Source: Tetradesmus obliquus
Taxonomy: Eukaryota > Chlorophyta > Chlorophyceae > Sphaeropleales > Scenedesmaceae
NCBI GenBank assembly: GCA_030272155.1
Contig: CP126193.1
Location: 6,324,001 to 6,388,000, forward strand
DNA length: 64,000 nucleotides
Direction: 5' to 3'
This document shows positions 36,346-48,570 of the stretch, piece by piece; within the stretch, counting starts at the first letter, position 1; each line of letters opens with the position of its first letter. Below the pieces are notes generated by a model. The model saw only the letters and a program-made list of their open reading frames with translations, made no database searches and was not told the origin of the DNA. A program made the position numbers and the translations under genes.

Positions 36346-36727
36346 CACTGGCGCTGTTGCCTTGGTAGAAGGGCAGTGGCATTGGTTAACAGCAGCAGGT
36401 GTTCTTTGTGAATTCCAGGTGTGCACAGAGGCAGCAGCAAGAGGCGAGTGTATCAGGGTGATAATCATTGCAGTGCATGCTAATGATGCAGCTTGTGTCG
36501 CAGTATGCAGTTGTGAGATGCGCTTGGTGCATATCGGGCCTATCACATCAGTATATGTGCAGGTGCATGCAGCACTGCACAGAGACAGCTCCAGTTGTGC
36601 CGGCTGTTCGCAAGTGCTGCAATAAAGTTGCCCGGTGCAAAGCGGCATCTGAGCTCACTGGCTCGATTATGCTGCTGTATACCACACTGCCTCATCTTTG
36701 ACGTGTCTGTTGTATCTGCACCCTCAG
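36346..36727. other. Gap between the KAP NTPase gene and the pICln 3' copy
   Basis: This 382-bp stretch has no supported exon. I looked for upstream pICln exons (the VEAIFSKLCEC block) and saw none, so the duplicated pICln segment appears to begin close to 36.7 kb. Confidence 0.45.
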
Positions 36728-37341
36728 GTGCTGGCGGGCCTCCCTGATGATCAGCGTGCTGCGGTGCTGGCGGCCAGGGCTGAGGGTGCGCTGGGGCTGG
36801 CTGATGGCGAAGAAGATGACCTCGACAAGGTGCGGGCATGTGAAGTTCACAGCTGTTGCAACGTGTGAGGTTATGCTAGCTGCGCAGCTGCGCAGCTGTA
36901 GATGCGCTGCAGCATGGCAACGAGGATGACCTGGATAATGTTGGGGGCATGTGAACTTCACAGCTGCTGTTGGTGTGACCGAGAGGTGCGGGCTTGGAAC
37001 TCTGCTGCTCGTGAAGCTTGCAGTTCCATGTTTACTGCGCAGCTGCGAACCCTAGGGGAAGTGTGCAGCAAGCCTGTGCTCTCTTGAGGCTGCTGTGTCA
37101 GTGCTCGAAGTAAGTGTGGCAGGCACTCTCACACGCTTTCTTGCAGGATGCGCAACGCAGTCGCTTGCTGCAGCGTTTGAGGTGTGCCGCTAAGTGCCTT
37201 GTGTGTACGGTGCCACTGCTGCTGCTGCTGCTGCTGCTGCTGCAGTTGATGGCTGACGACCCTGACCGCTTTGAGGATGATGAAGAGGGAGAGGAGGAGG
37301 CAGGCGCAGCTGGCGGAGCAGCAAACAGCACCCAACAGTAG
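36728..37341 (+). pseudogene. Orphan duplicate of the last two pICln exons
   Basis: Two exons, 36728-36829 and 37246-37341, match pICln exons 4 and 5 in length (102 and 96 nt), splice sites and reading frame, including the stop. Predicted peptides agree at 32 of 34 and 28 of 31 positions. Of 11 base differences in the first exon only two change the amino acid. The intron start is also similar, with an additional partial copy at about 36900-36980. No 5' exons of pICln are present, so it cannot make a full protein. It could be a 5'-truncated pseudogene, an alternative 3' end for the KAP gene, or the edge of a larger duplication. Confidence 0.85.
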
Positions 37342-37438
37342 CTACGGATTATAACTCGGCCTGTCTTTGGGTACCTTGGCAATGTGGTTGAACGTTGCAA
37401 TGATGTGCTGGCATCCACAGCACAGCTGTCGGGTGTGT

Positions 37439-37443
37439 TGTAA
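37439..37443 (+). terminator. TGTAA poly(A) signal, + strand
   Basis: A TGTAA motif about 100 bp after the stop of the pICln 3' copy, the position expected for an algal poly(A) signal. It lies 11 bp from the opposing signal of the CFAP92-like gene. Confidence 0.4.
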
Positions 37444-37453
37444 CAACCCAGTT

Positions 37454-37458
37454 TTACA
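37454..37458 (-). terminator. TGTAA poly(A) signal of the CFAP92-like gene
   Basis: TTACA on the + strand is TGTAA on the minus strand, 49 nt downstream of the stop codon at 37507. This spacing is nearly the same as for the M16 gene. Confidence 0.55.
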
Positions 37459-37506
37459 CACCAAAGCATGCTCTAGATGGTTTGATTATCCAAGGTGCTT
37501 CCATGA

Positions 37507-40500
37507 TCAAGCCTCATCCTGATAGTAGCTGTCATGCAGCGACGCATTTGCAGCGTCACTAAAGCCCGGCTTTGCCACCACACTGCGCGCCCTGATCCCC
37601 ACCACATCAAAGTCCTTGGGCCCCACCCACTTTGACTTCTCAGCACTCGTCAGCCGCGGCTTCAGCACTGCCCCAATGCTGCCTGCAGCGCTGGCGCTTG
37701 CTCCTGCGGCTGCTGCTTCTGGTGCGGGTGCCTGCCATGGCACCTGGCTGTGCATGCTGACAGGTGCTGGTGGCACGTGAGCCACCTTGAGGCCCTTCTT
37801 CAGTGGTGGACCCTTCAACAGGTTGCCATACTTATCAGCCTGAACGCGCACAACAACACCAACAGCAGGTTAACAGTGCAGGTTCATCCTGCCAGCTGGA
37901 CAGTGTGCATGCAAGATCATGCTGCTGAGCAGGCACAGGCAGGTCTGCTCAGCGGACAATGCTAGACTGCTGTCTGTGCATAGCAAGCAAGACTAGTAGC
38001 GGCTGATGACCCAGACCCAACCACACACCTGTGCGGACGCCCTGTCCCCCGTGCCTGGAACCACATGTATTGCCGTGTCCTTCACCACCACCTTGGCTGC
38101 CCACTCCAACTTCGCTGCTGCTGCTGCCGCCGCCTGCTGCGCCTCCCAGCCGTCACCTCCCATGTGCACAGTCTGCCAGAAGGCAGGGTCACGTGTGAAG
38201 AGGCCGGTGGGAGAGGGCCGCACCAATGAGTCAAATGTGTGCCCAGCAGCGGCTGCTGCTGCTGCTGCTAGCGGCTGTGGCCTGCAGGACCATTTGCGCA
38301 CCAATCAGAGCAGACAGGAAGCAACCATTGCTCAGCCATGTAGCTTTGATTAAGGCAGGAGATGCTGTGGGTGCTTCCAGCAATGGTGAAGCATCACAGG
38401 CGGGAGCTGCCAGCAGACGCGACACATCACAACAGTACAGCATCGCAGCCTTCATAGTCCACTGCCACCCCTCGGGCTTGCAGCAACAGCTGCGCTGGCA
38501 TGCTGCAGTGCTGGCGCTCACCCTGGCACCCCCTCCCCGTCAAAGGGCTCCCCCAGCTCCTGTACCCCGGCTTTACACAGCCGCAGTGGCCAGGACACAA
38601 TTCAATGCTGTGTTCTGTCACAATTCTGGCACTCACCCTGCACCTAAGCCCTGCTCCCCATCAAAGGGCTCCCCCAGCTCCTGCACCCTGTACTCAGACG
38701 GCTTCAGCGGGTGCGTGTTATATGTTGCAGGGTCCCGGGGCGCAGGCCACAGGAATGGCGCCTGGTGCGGGTACCAGCCGCGGCTGAGTGCCTCTGGTGC
38801 TGCTAATGTGCCTGGCACGGGCGGCAGTGGCGTTGAGGCTTCCAGGCGGGCCTTGATCGTGTCCTGCAAGAATGCGGTTGGTGTGGCGGTGCGGTGGAGT
38901 GTTTGGCAGGAAGCGGCAGTTTATGCAGCGACCACAGGGCTGTGTAGTGCAGAGCAGTGCAGTAAGTGGTGCAGCAGCATCCGTATCTGCAGCCAGTACA
39001 GTCAAATACTATGGATGCAAATTGCAGCACAGGAAGCGCACCTGCAGGGTGAGCGTGCCAGCAGTGATCGCCTCCTGCAGCTGCTGTGCTGCTGCCCGCT
39101 GTGGGTTCCAGGTGGCCCAGCTGTCGCGGATCTGCTGCCTGCTGCACTCCAAGCCATGCAAGCCCTGCAAGCAGGCGCAGCCGCAGCATGTAACACTAAA
39201 ACACATAAGCAAGATAACCAATCCAGCACATGCAACATGTGAATGACAAACTATCTGCACCGGCGTCTGGAAGTGGCTGCTGCTGTGGCCCTATGGCAAC
39301 GCACATGGGCCGATGTTACATAAAACATACACCAGCAGGAAGCACTATGATTGCACCCAGCGCTTACTGCTGCTCTTGCTGCGCTGCATCAGGCATTGCT
39401 GCAGGATGCTGCTGACACTGCCTCCGCACCCACCTGCACATATTCCGCCTGGAAGTCCCGCTGCTGCCTGCGCCGCTGCGCCTCCAGCCGCAGGTGCAGG
39501 TACACCTGCACACATACACAACAAGGATACCGCTGAGATGCACATATTGCAAGGCATGACCCTGCTGACACTAGCAAAGCCCCATCAACCTCTTGGCACA
39601 CAGCAACAACCCAAAAGCCAGCACTAGCTGGTAGGCAGTGGCCCTCTCTGTCCTTGCTGCTTGCATTTGTTGCTTGTGTACACCTGCCGCCTGCCCCTGC
39701 CCACCTCATTGTCCATGTCCAGGTGGTGCTTGGCAGCAGCGCGCCGCTGCCGCTGCCGGCGCGCCCTGCTGCGGCTGCTGCTGCGCGAGCGCCTGCCTCC
39801 CTTTGAGCGGCGCGAGCTGCAGGCATACACAACACGACTCTGAGGATTGAACACATGTCAACAGCACTGCACCCCAGGAGCTTGGTCCATGCACAGCATT
39901 ACTGCAGTCGGTGCAGCATCTACACACCTATTGTAACTTCTTGCACTAATAGGAGCAGACTCACTAAAAGGCCTCAATCAATTAATCCTGCTCACCGGCG
40001 TGATCTGCCAGACTTTGCTGACTTGCGTGACCGGGCCCCAGCCCCTCCAGCCCCTGCAGCTGCTGCCACATCAGCACCAGTAGCACCAGCAGCGCCCAGC
40101 TGGCTGCTTCCACTGCTGCTGTCAGCAAGCAGTGCCATAAGCTTGGCAGATGCTGCTTTGGCAGCAGCAGCTGCCGCGTGCGTTGCTGAGAGCTGCTGCG
40201 GCTGCTTTGCGCCGCCTTGCTTCTGTGCTGCCGGAGTGGCTCCAGCTGCCAGGGATGCAGGCTTGCCGGGCTGCTGCTCCTCGTCCTCGCTGTCCGGCTC
40301 CTCTGCTTCCACCCCCAGCACGTCTGCTTTTGTCAGCTCACCTGCACAAGCAGATGCAGGAGCAGCCGCAGGAGCAGCAGCAGCACAAAAGCATGCACAG
40401 TCAGTCACATTCCTTCTGCTGCACCTGCAACACACTGTCATAGCACGCTAGTGCCCTGCACATGCGCTGATTGGCTGGCATCACAGCATATATGCTGGAG

Positions 40501-43500
40501 CCCCTGCTGTCATGATTTCACAGGTGCAGAGTATAATCCTTGTCCAGCTCACCTCCAAACTTCTTGTCCATTAGATGCAGCTGTGCAGCTGATGGGTACA
40601 GCCGCAGTTCATCCAGCAGCCTCGCCAGGCCAGCAGAGCCAGCCTGGCCTGTGCTAGTGCAGGCAGCAGCAGCAGCAGCAGCAGGTGCTGCTGAGCTGTC
40701 AGCGCAGCTGCTACTGCGCGCTGCAGCTGGTTGCGTGACAGCTGCATTGCTGGCAGATGATGCTCCAGTGCTGCCAGGTGGTTTCCTGCTTGGGGTGCTT
40801 GCAGCTTCACAGCTGCTGGATGCCCTGCTACTGCGCACATCAGCAATGCTGCCGCAATGACTGCTTACATCCCTGCAGCTGCTGTCTGCATGCAGCTTGG
40901 CTGCCTGTTTGGTGGACCCGCTGCCACTGTGCTTGTGTGCGTGCTTTGCAGGCTGTCCGGCAGGCTTGCTGCTGCTGCTTGCAGTGTAGCCATGCGTCAT
41001 ACCCAGGAAGCATTCCAAACCGGCAATGCAGTCAGGGTGCACCTGTATGCAGCACCAAAGCACAGTACAGTCAGCGTAATATGCTTTGTTGTGGGTTCAC
41101 TGAAAAGCAGACATCACCATCTGGCTGCAGAGCCAACACGATGGCAGCTGCAACCAACTAGCGTGGCAACGCATGCACAGCGTGTGGGACTTAGCAGAAC
41201 AGCGGCACGCCAACTCACCCTTCCGCTGGCATAGCTGCCCGGCTGTGCGCCTATGGCAGCCAGTGTTCCCTTGAGCTTCAGCATCCACAAGTCGACACCT
41301 AGCCCAGCATACAGCCGGCCAGGGTACCTGGCAGCAGGCAGCGCAGGCAAAGAGAGGCGCAATCAGCATTGTCTCCTGCCCACACGCCTCACAGGAAGAA
41401 CACTTCATAGACTTACAAGCAGTTGCTAGCAGCAGGCAGCGTAGGAAACCAGCGCCCACCTGATGCTGGGGTTGTAGATGACCTTGCGTGGCAGCCATGT
41501 TTCCTGCTGCTCCTCCTGCTGCCAGTCCAGCTGGTCCTCCAGCGCACATCTGCACAGCACACACATGCACCACATACATGCAATTATACATGCCATGCAG
41601 AGGATACGATACGCAGTGCAGCAAAGTGCATTTGATGTAGGTGTCATCGTTAAAGAACAGCAGAAGACCTGTTCAAGCAGATAATTGCAGAAAAGTAGCG
41701 CAGCATTTACGCAAGAGCCCAGCAGCTGCCAGCCGCACTGTTGCTTCCCACCTGGCTATGCTTGCTATGATTTGCGCCATGCCCAGCTGTCGGCCAGCCC
41801 TTCCAGCGCCACCACATGATCACACTCACACATACAGCGTCAGCAGCTGCCAGCTGCGTTTGAGTTGCTTCTCACCTGCCACTGTGCTGGCCATGCCTAT
41901 CCCCGCAGCCGGCCCCTCCAGCACCACCAGCCGCAGCGCCCCATCAGCCAGCTCAATGAATGACAGCAACAGCACCAGCCATCCGCAGTCAACACCACTC
42001 ACCTGGCAATGCCTGCAATGGTCTGTGCCATGCCTACTCCCTCAGCCGGCCCCTCCAGCACCACCAGCCGCAGCGCCCCGTCAGCCAGCCCAATGAACAA
42101 CAGCAACAGCACCAGCCATCCGCGGTCAACACCACTCACCTGGCAATGCCTGCAATGGTCTGTGCCATGCCTATGCCCTCAGCCGGCCCCTAAAGCACCA
42201 CCAGCCGCAGCGCCCCGTCAGCCAGCCCAATGAACAACAGCAACAGCACCAGCCATCCGCAGTTAACACCACTCACCTGGCAATGCCTGCGATGGTCTGT
42301 GCCATGCCTATTCCCTCAGCCGGCCCCTCCAGCACCACCAGCCGCAGCGCCCCGTCAGCCAGCCCAATGAACAACAGCAACAGCACCAGCCATCCGCAGT
42401 TAACACCACTCACCTGGCAATGCCTGCGATGGTTTGTGCCATGCCTATCCCCTCAGCCGGCCCTTCCAGCACCACCAGCCGCAGCGCCCCGTCAGCCAGC
42501 TGGAAGCCAGTCAGCAGGTCTAAGCTAGGGTAAGCAGCCTGCTGGGCGTCCAGCTGGCACGTGGACAGGCTCTGCAGGCAGGCAGTGAGGGCATGCGTAA
42601 TTAAAAGCGCAGTGCTATCATGGGATCTGGTGCTGTTGCAGCCAGCTGGCAGCCAGTCAGCAGGTCTAAGCTCGGGTCGGCAGCCTGCTGGGTATCCAGC
42701 TGGCGTGTGGACAGGCTCTGCAGGCGGGCACAGAAGGAGGCCATGCAAAAAAGTAAACTGGCCTCGTGGGTTGCCAAGCTTTTGCATTACGCCAGCAAAG
42801 CATCATGACGTCAAGCACCCGCAACCTTTGCCTAATTGGCTGCTGATAGTTGTCACTTAATCGTTAATAACTGCGGGGCCGTAGCAGCCTGCTTGTTGCT
42901 GAGCTATGACCATACAGGCTAAAGCTGCAAGCCCGCCCACCTGATGCAGCCGGTTGTCCAGCAGCACATGCTCGTAGCGCCGCAGCACTCCTTGCAGCCG
43001 CTGCTCAGCCGCACTCAGCTCCTCATCTGAGCCCTCATCACTGCTGCTGCCATCATCATCTGAGTTGGTCAAATCCCCGCTGATGCTGCGGTCAAACCTG
43101 GTGTGCTGCTGCTGTTGACCGTCTTTACGAGGGGTGCCGCCGCTCTTGGTGCCGGCGCAGCTGCTGGTGAGGGCTGCCCCAGCAACGGCTGTACCTACTG
43201 ACGAGCTGCGCTTGAGGATTGAGCGGGGTGCGCCTGCATCTATGCCGCCCGCGCTGCTACCACCTGCTGCTGCTTTTGCTGCCGCGGCCGCAGCTGCTGA
43301 CTTTGAAGCAGTGGGGTCCACGGTCAGGCCACTGCCAGCAACACTGACAGCAACAACGCTACCAGCTGTGCTGGCCGTTGCGCCTGCTGCCTTGGCTGCT
43401 CGATTGGCAGCAGCAAGAGCTACAGGGCCTTTTGCACCCGGCGCTGACACCACAGCAGCTGCAGCTCCCGCACTGGACTTGCCAGCCGCCCCTCTAGCAG

Positions 43501-43538
43501 CAGCAGAAGCCAGCCGCGACTGCAGGGGCGATGCTGCC

Positions 43539-43571
<33 letters not shown>

Positions 43572-46500
43572 TCCGCCGCTGCGGCCGCAGCAGCTGCCTC
43601 TGCTGCTGCAATCTCCTCAGGCGTCGGTGGTGGCGGCGGTGCCAGGCCCAGCACAATTGCATTGTGCTGCCGCACAGTGTCCTCAAGGGTGTGAAACAGA
43701 TCGCTGTCCCTGTAGTCAAACAGGAATACTGCTCGGGACAGCTGGCCATGGTACCGCTGCTCAGCTGGCAGGGCAACATGTGCCGCAGGCACAGGCGGCC
43801 CATTCAGCCGCTGCTGTTCCAGCTGCTGCTGCAGCTCCAGCTGGCGCTGCTGCTCCTGTAGCGCAAGCTCTGCCTGCAGCTGCTGTTGCTGCAGCAGCTG
43901 CTGCTTGGCTGTCAGGGGCTTGCTGCCGGCCTTAATTGGTGCAGCAGTAGCAGCAGCAGCGGCAGCAGCAGCTGCTGCCACCGCTGGCTCTGCTGCCCCA
44001 GCCGCAGGTGTCCCACTCACAGCAGCCGCACTTGCTCCTGCAGCAGCAGCCGCTGCGGCTGCTGGATCTGCCGCTGCAGTCATCTTGTGTATGGGTACAG
44101 CTGCCTGTACCCAGCCTTTCAGCACTGCCTCTGCCTGCATGTAGTTGCCAGGGCGCCGCTTCCAGTCCAGGCTGGCAGCGCCCCTCACAGTGCTTGCAGG
44201 ACGCAGCGGCAGCGCAAAGCTGCTGCTGCTGCTGCCCCTGGCAAGGTCCAGCAGGCTGAGCGAGACCAGCCCAAACACCTCGCCCTCATCTGCTGCAGAA
44301 TTGTCTTTGCTGTTGACAGCAGCGGCGGCAGTAGGACTTGCAGGACTTGGGTTGGCTGCAGCAGGTGGTGCTGTGGCCGGGGCCTTGGGCTGTACTGCAG
44401 CTGCGGCTGCAGCTGCTGTTATGTTGGGTGCTGCAGGTTTGTCAGCTGCAGCCTCACTGCCTTCGTTACTGCTGCTTGGGGCTGCAGGTATTGGGAACTC
44501 TGGCTGCTCTGGAACAGCTGTCCTGTCGTGTATCTGCAGCTGCAGCGGGGCGGTCCTGCACTGCTGCAGCAGCTGCTGCGGCCCTCCTACGTCACATCCC
44601 AAGAAGACAATGGGCGCTGCAAAGGTAGCACTGCGCACAGCTGGAGTGCTGAAGCGGCGGTCGCAACTGCTGCTGCTGCTGTTGCTGCACTGTGATGGTG
44701 GCTGGCACCAGCTGCTGACTGTAGCGGCTGCTTGCTCTGAGTCCACCTGTACCAGTGCAAGAAGGCGAAGCAGCGGCAGCATATGACAGTTAGCTATCCG
44801 TCGTGTGACATGGGGGCAGCTGCACCTCACACGGGGGCAGGGCTACTATCAGGCCACTTGACAGCTTATGTTGGCGACACACAGCGCTGAGCTCCTGCTA
44901 TTCTGCTGTAGTTTCCATTTGTGCATTATGTATGTGAGGCTTACCAGGCCAGGCCAGACTGCCTTGAGCTTCACCCTCTCACACAGAGTGTCCAGCTGCT
45001 GCTGCGTTGCTGGCGCATCTGGCAAGTTCTTGACCTTGTATGCACACAGCACTACGGGGTTGAGTGCTGCTGCAAGCGCCGGGGTGAGCAGCGAGCATGG
45101 CTCTGGTGGTACTGCAAGTGCTGCTGCTGCTGCATCCGAAAGTAGCTTGCTGCTGCTGGGCCTGCCGCCAGCAGGAGGTGCTGCTGCAGGTGCTGCTGAA
45201 CATGCAGAACTTGCTGTTTTGCCTGCTGCTTTGGGGTCTGCTGGTGGCTCAGGGATTGCAACTTTGAAAAGCTGCAGGAAGCAGGAGCCGCAGTGTACGG
45301 ATGGAACAACGAGCAAAGTGAGACAACGCACAGCGCTGCATGCTGATGCTCAGCAATGTGTCATGAGCATCTCAGCATACAGCAGGTGAGACCGCAGATA
45401 CGGCCACTGCAGCTACCATGCCAGCAGTATATATGCTTTTGTCAAAAAGGTCACGCCCCACCTGCAACTGCATGTTTGCCTCGCCAAGCCACTCCTGAAG
45501 GTTGCCTCCAGGCGGCTGCTGCACTGCCTTGCGCTGCGGCTTGCAGGAAGCGCTGTTGCAGGACAGACTGCTGTTAGCAGCTGGCGGGCTTGCAGGACAC
45601 ACTGGCTGCTGCTGCTGCTTGCCTGTTGACTGGCACCTTGCCAGCGCAGCAGTTGCTGTGCCACTGCTGATGCTTGCAGGAACAGCATCCTGAGCAGCAG
45701 CTGCCTCTGACTGTGGCACCTGCTGTGGTTGACCCAGTGCTGCTGTTACTGTTACTGCTGTAGCTTCACTCCTCCAGCTGTAGCGTGCTGCTGTATCACC
45801 CACCAGCAACCCAGCACAGTTCAGCTGCAGGGTGCCTGAAGCTACAGGAGGCGGAGGTGCAGCTGCTGCTGCTGCCTTTCCTGCAGCAGCTGCGGGCGCT
45901 GCGGCCTTTTTGGCTGCCTCTGCTGCAGCTGCTGCTTGCAGGACAGTCAACTGGACAGTCAGCTGGCCAGCTGCTGCTGCCCAGCCACGCACCAGCTGCT
46001 CTGTGACAGGTATTTGAACGCTTTCCGGTAAAGGGAGACTGTAGACATCGCACCATTGCCTGCATGCAGGGAAGCAGCAGCAGGCTCGTCTGGATGCTGC
46101 TTTTCCTCCACAATTGCCTAAACACATGCATGGCAGCATGCCTGTCTAGGCAGTTGTGCATCACGCAATTTGCCGCATGCTCAACTGCATCAGACATCGG
46201 CACAGGTGATGTTCCCACTACAGCCTTGTAAAATATTGCTGCAGTTGCCTCGGGGACTCACTGTGGGCCCAGTTGCTGTGTGTAGCCTGGCACTGCTGTG
46301 AACTCCTGCTCAAGACCTGGCAACCCCAGCAGCCGCACATTCAAGACATGCGGTGCAGGCGGCAAGGCTGCTGCATCTGCTGCTTGTGCTGTGGCTGTTG
46401 CTGGTCGTGCTGAAGCGGCCACTGCAGGTTTGCCGGGCACAGCAGAAGGCGCTGCACTGGCTGCAACACCAGCAGCAGCTGCTTGTGCATCTCTGGGCTT

Positions 46501-46721
46501 AGACCTCAGTGTGATGCACAGGCTGCAAAACAACCAGCAAAAGCACAAGTATCATACGCAAAGCGCAGCATACGAGCACCAGCATGCAGTGGGCAGAGGG
46601 TAGCACAGTGGCGTGTACATGTCACTGCTGTACAGCAGTACCTGGCCTGAACTTGGGGAGGCGTGGGAGCTGCAGGGAGCCCAGCCCCCTTCGTTGCCGG
46701 TGTTGAAGAGCCCGTCATCAC
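37507..46721 (-). CDS. Large CFAP92/DUF4550-like protein
   Basis: Sixteen exons (high to low): 46642-46721, 46262-46522, 45462-46059, 44945-45271, 42941-44746, 42414-42571, 41460-41549, 41219-41327, 40553-41042, 39996-40341, 39705-39816, 39434-39505, 39042-39164, 38637-38863, 38029-38281, 37507-37839. All phases agree; 1794 aa. Recognisable segments are LNPVVLCAYKVKNLPDAP, then FAAPIVFLGCDVGGPQQLL with LQLQIHDR, SRAVFLFDYRDSDLFHTLED, FQLADGALRLVVLEGPAEG, NPSIRYPGRLYAGLGVDLW and a C-terminal EYRVQELGEPFDGEQG. The order resembles the DUF4550/CFAP92 family from memory, not from a search. Long Ala/Gln/Pro-rich inserts, including a ~50-residue poly-Ala segment, fill the 602-codon exon. If the assignment holds it would be an axonemal protein. 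The gene model is firmer than the family name. Confidence 0.6.
38516..38580 (-). repeat. Donor-edge copy of CFAP92-like exon 38637-38863
   Basis: The exon end (GEPFDGEQG region) and its GTGAG donor reappear about 115 bp downstream in the intron with scattered substitutions. Confidence 0.7.
41749..42412 (-). repeat. 137-bp tandem array of a splice-donor junction
   Basis: Six copies of the exon 42414-42571 donor junction occur, with the CACCTGG boundary at 42411 (functional edge), 42274, 42137, 42000, 41873 and 41749: spacings of 137, 137, 137, 127 and 124 bp. Each unit contains about 75 bp of exon end (RLVVLEGPAEGIGMAQTIAGIA), the GTGAG donor and about 60 bp of intron start. The first four are nearly identical and the last two more decayed. 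Confidence 0.92.
42640..42727 (-). repeat. Acceptor-edge copy of CFAP92-like exon 42414-42571
   Basis: The acceptor and first ~28 codons (SLSTRQLDTQQAADPSLDLL) are repeated upstream of the functional exon start at 42571. This exon is therefore duplicated at both edges, outward in each direction. Confidence 0.8.
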
Positions 46722-47201
46722 CGCAGCAAGTGTTGCTCAGGCATTACACGCTCTACAGGTCAGGTACGGAGCACACGAAACATGTGCGATGTCAGACTTT
46801 CGAGCCCTCAGAAGCAGTGCTGTCAAACAAAGTCGACCAACGACATGGAAACGTTCCGATAAATGATTTGAAGATTGTTGCAGTGTCACTGTACTACAGT
46901 ATACGACGGGCAGGTGTCACCCGCCAGAAACCCTACAGCATAATCCACCAGCTGTGTCTTCACAGCCAACGCGATGGCTGCTGCTTTGAGCTACTACTAT
47001 GACTTTAGGGCATATTGCTGACCTGGCAGCGCACGGCCAGTGAATGGTACTGTGCTGCTGTTACTGTTGCCAGCGCCTGCACCTGTGGCAGCTCGGCACC
47101 GCCAGCGCTTCATAAAAAAATCAATCACCACTGGTCCTTCTGGTAGAATCGTTACAGTCAAGGTGTACGCACCACTAGACTTCACACACCTCCGCCTCAC
47201 A
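46722..47201. other. Spacer between the M16 and CFAP92-like genes
   Basis: The two minus-strand genes are 480 bp apart. The region holds the M16 poly(A) signal (47152-47156) and presumably the CFAP92-like promoter. No other feature is seen. Confidence 0.45.
47152..47156 (-). terminator. TGTAA poly(A) signal of the M16 gene
   Basis: TGTAA on the minus strand, 46 nt after the stop codon at 47202. Confidence 0.55.
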
Positions 47202-48240
47202 TTACTCGGCGGGTGCGGGGCGCAACGCCTGAACCTCAAACCCTGCCTCTGTCAGCTGCGGACCAAACACAGCAGCATCGCCTACCACCACCACCACCTG
47301 CTGCTGTGGGTGCAGGTGTCGTGCTGCTGCTTCCACCATTTGCTGTGCCGTCACGGCCTCCACACGGTCACGGTAGGTGAACAGGAAATCCTGCAGCACG
47401 CACCCAGGGCAGCAACGCTTCAGTGCTGTGCCATCCTGCATCTTGCCGCCAACGCATACATCTGCTTCATATCCCCAAAGAGACGTCAGGACCTCCCAAA
47501 GTAGCAGTGCCAGTGGAAACGATAGCATGGTAGGCTGCTTTTTGCACAAACGCTTTTGCACGTCATGTGCCGCTGAAATTGCAGCACACCTTGGGGCTTT
47601 GAGGCTGCCTGGAATGAGCCCCCTGCACCCATCACAGCCAACCACCACACATACTGCCAGAATGCAGTGCACTGTCTGTTATCCAAAAACCGGCGTCTCA
47701 CCTGAGGCAGGCCCAGCAGCTGGTACACCAGCGTGCGCTGCAGCTGCGAGTAGCTGGAGGCAAAGTTGAACACAAAGCTGTTCAGCAGGCCAGCCCGCGC
47801 CTTGTCGAGTGCTTGCTGCGTGGGTGGCTCCACACGCACAGATGCCAGCACTCCTGAAAGCTCCTGCAAGCAGACAACAGCAAAAATGTCACCAACATAA
47901 GCGCGTTGATAAGCAACATGCATGACCCCGTCTGTTCCTGTGACACTTTCTCCACATGCACAGATGCCAGCACACCTCACAGCTCCTGCAAGCAGGCAGG
48001 GCAACACTCCATATGTTCAAATGTTTACATCCAATGTTTGCCCCCCTGTGTCAGTGCTGGTGATGGCCTACACTGTTCCTGTATCATCTGTGCAGGAGCT
48101 GCAGGTAAGCATGCATGCCCAGCAATGCACTGCAATACACAAGAACTTGCCTGGATGAACGTTGCGGGCTGCACGGTCTCTGCTGCCGCCACAAACAGGC
48201 CCCTGTGGTCCACTGGGGAGTCCCAGTTGGCTGCAGGACA

Positions 48241-48283
<43 letters not shown>

Positions 48284-48521
48284 TTCTACCAGTAAATGCA
48301 ACAGGCAAATGGATGGCAAGTGCCTCTGCCACGTGGCACTCTGCTTTACAGCAGGCATGCGTTAATAATACGGGGCATGTATCCCAGCATGCACAGCAGC
48401 AGCAAGTTCAACTGATGTTGGGATCAATGCAAGGAATGCGGCGTATTCACTCCCGGCGTGAGCACAGCTTGCTGCCACACCAGCGTACCAGCCACGCTGT
48501 ACGCTAGGCCGTGCGGCGTGC

Positions 48522-48570
<49 letters not shown>

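Noticed and set aside
41749..42412. Regular repeat array resembling CRISPR
   Set aside because: Units are 137 bp with no unique spacers, are homologous to the adjoining exon, and the DNA is eukaryotic.
43134..43694. Long + strand open frame rich in Ala/Pro
   Set aside because: It is antisense to the 602-codon exon of the CFAP92-like gene, whose repeats keep other frames open.
48430..48510. Possible extra M16 exon (GWYAGVAASCAHAGSEYAAF)
   Set aside because: Exon 48640-48787 joins directly in phase to 48151-48230 and gives the family sequence AYSVAANWDSP; this stretch overlaps a decayed edge copy.
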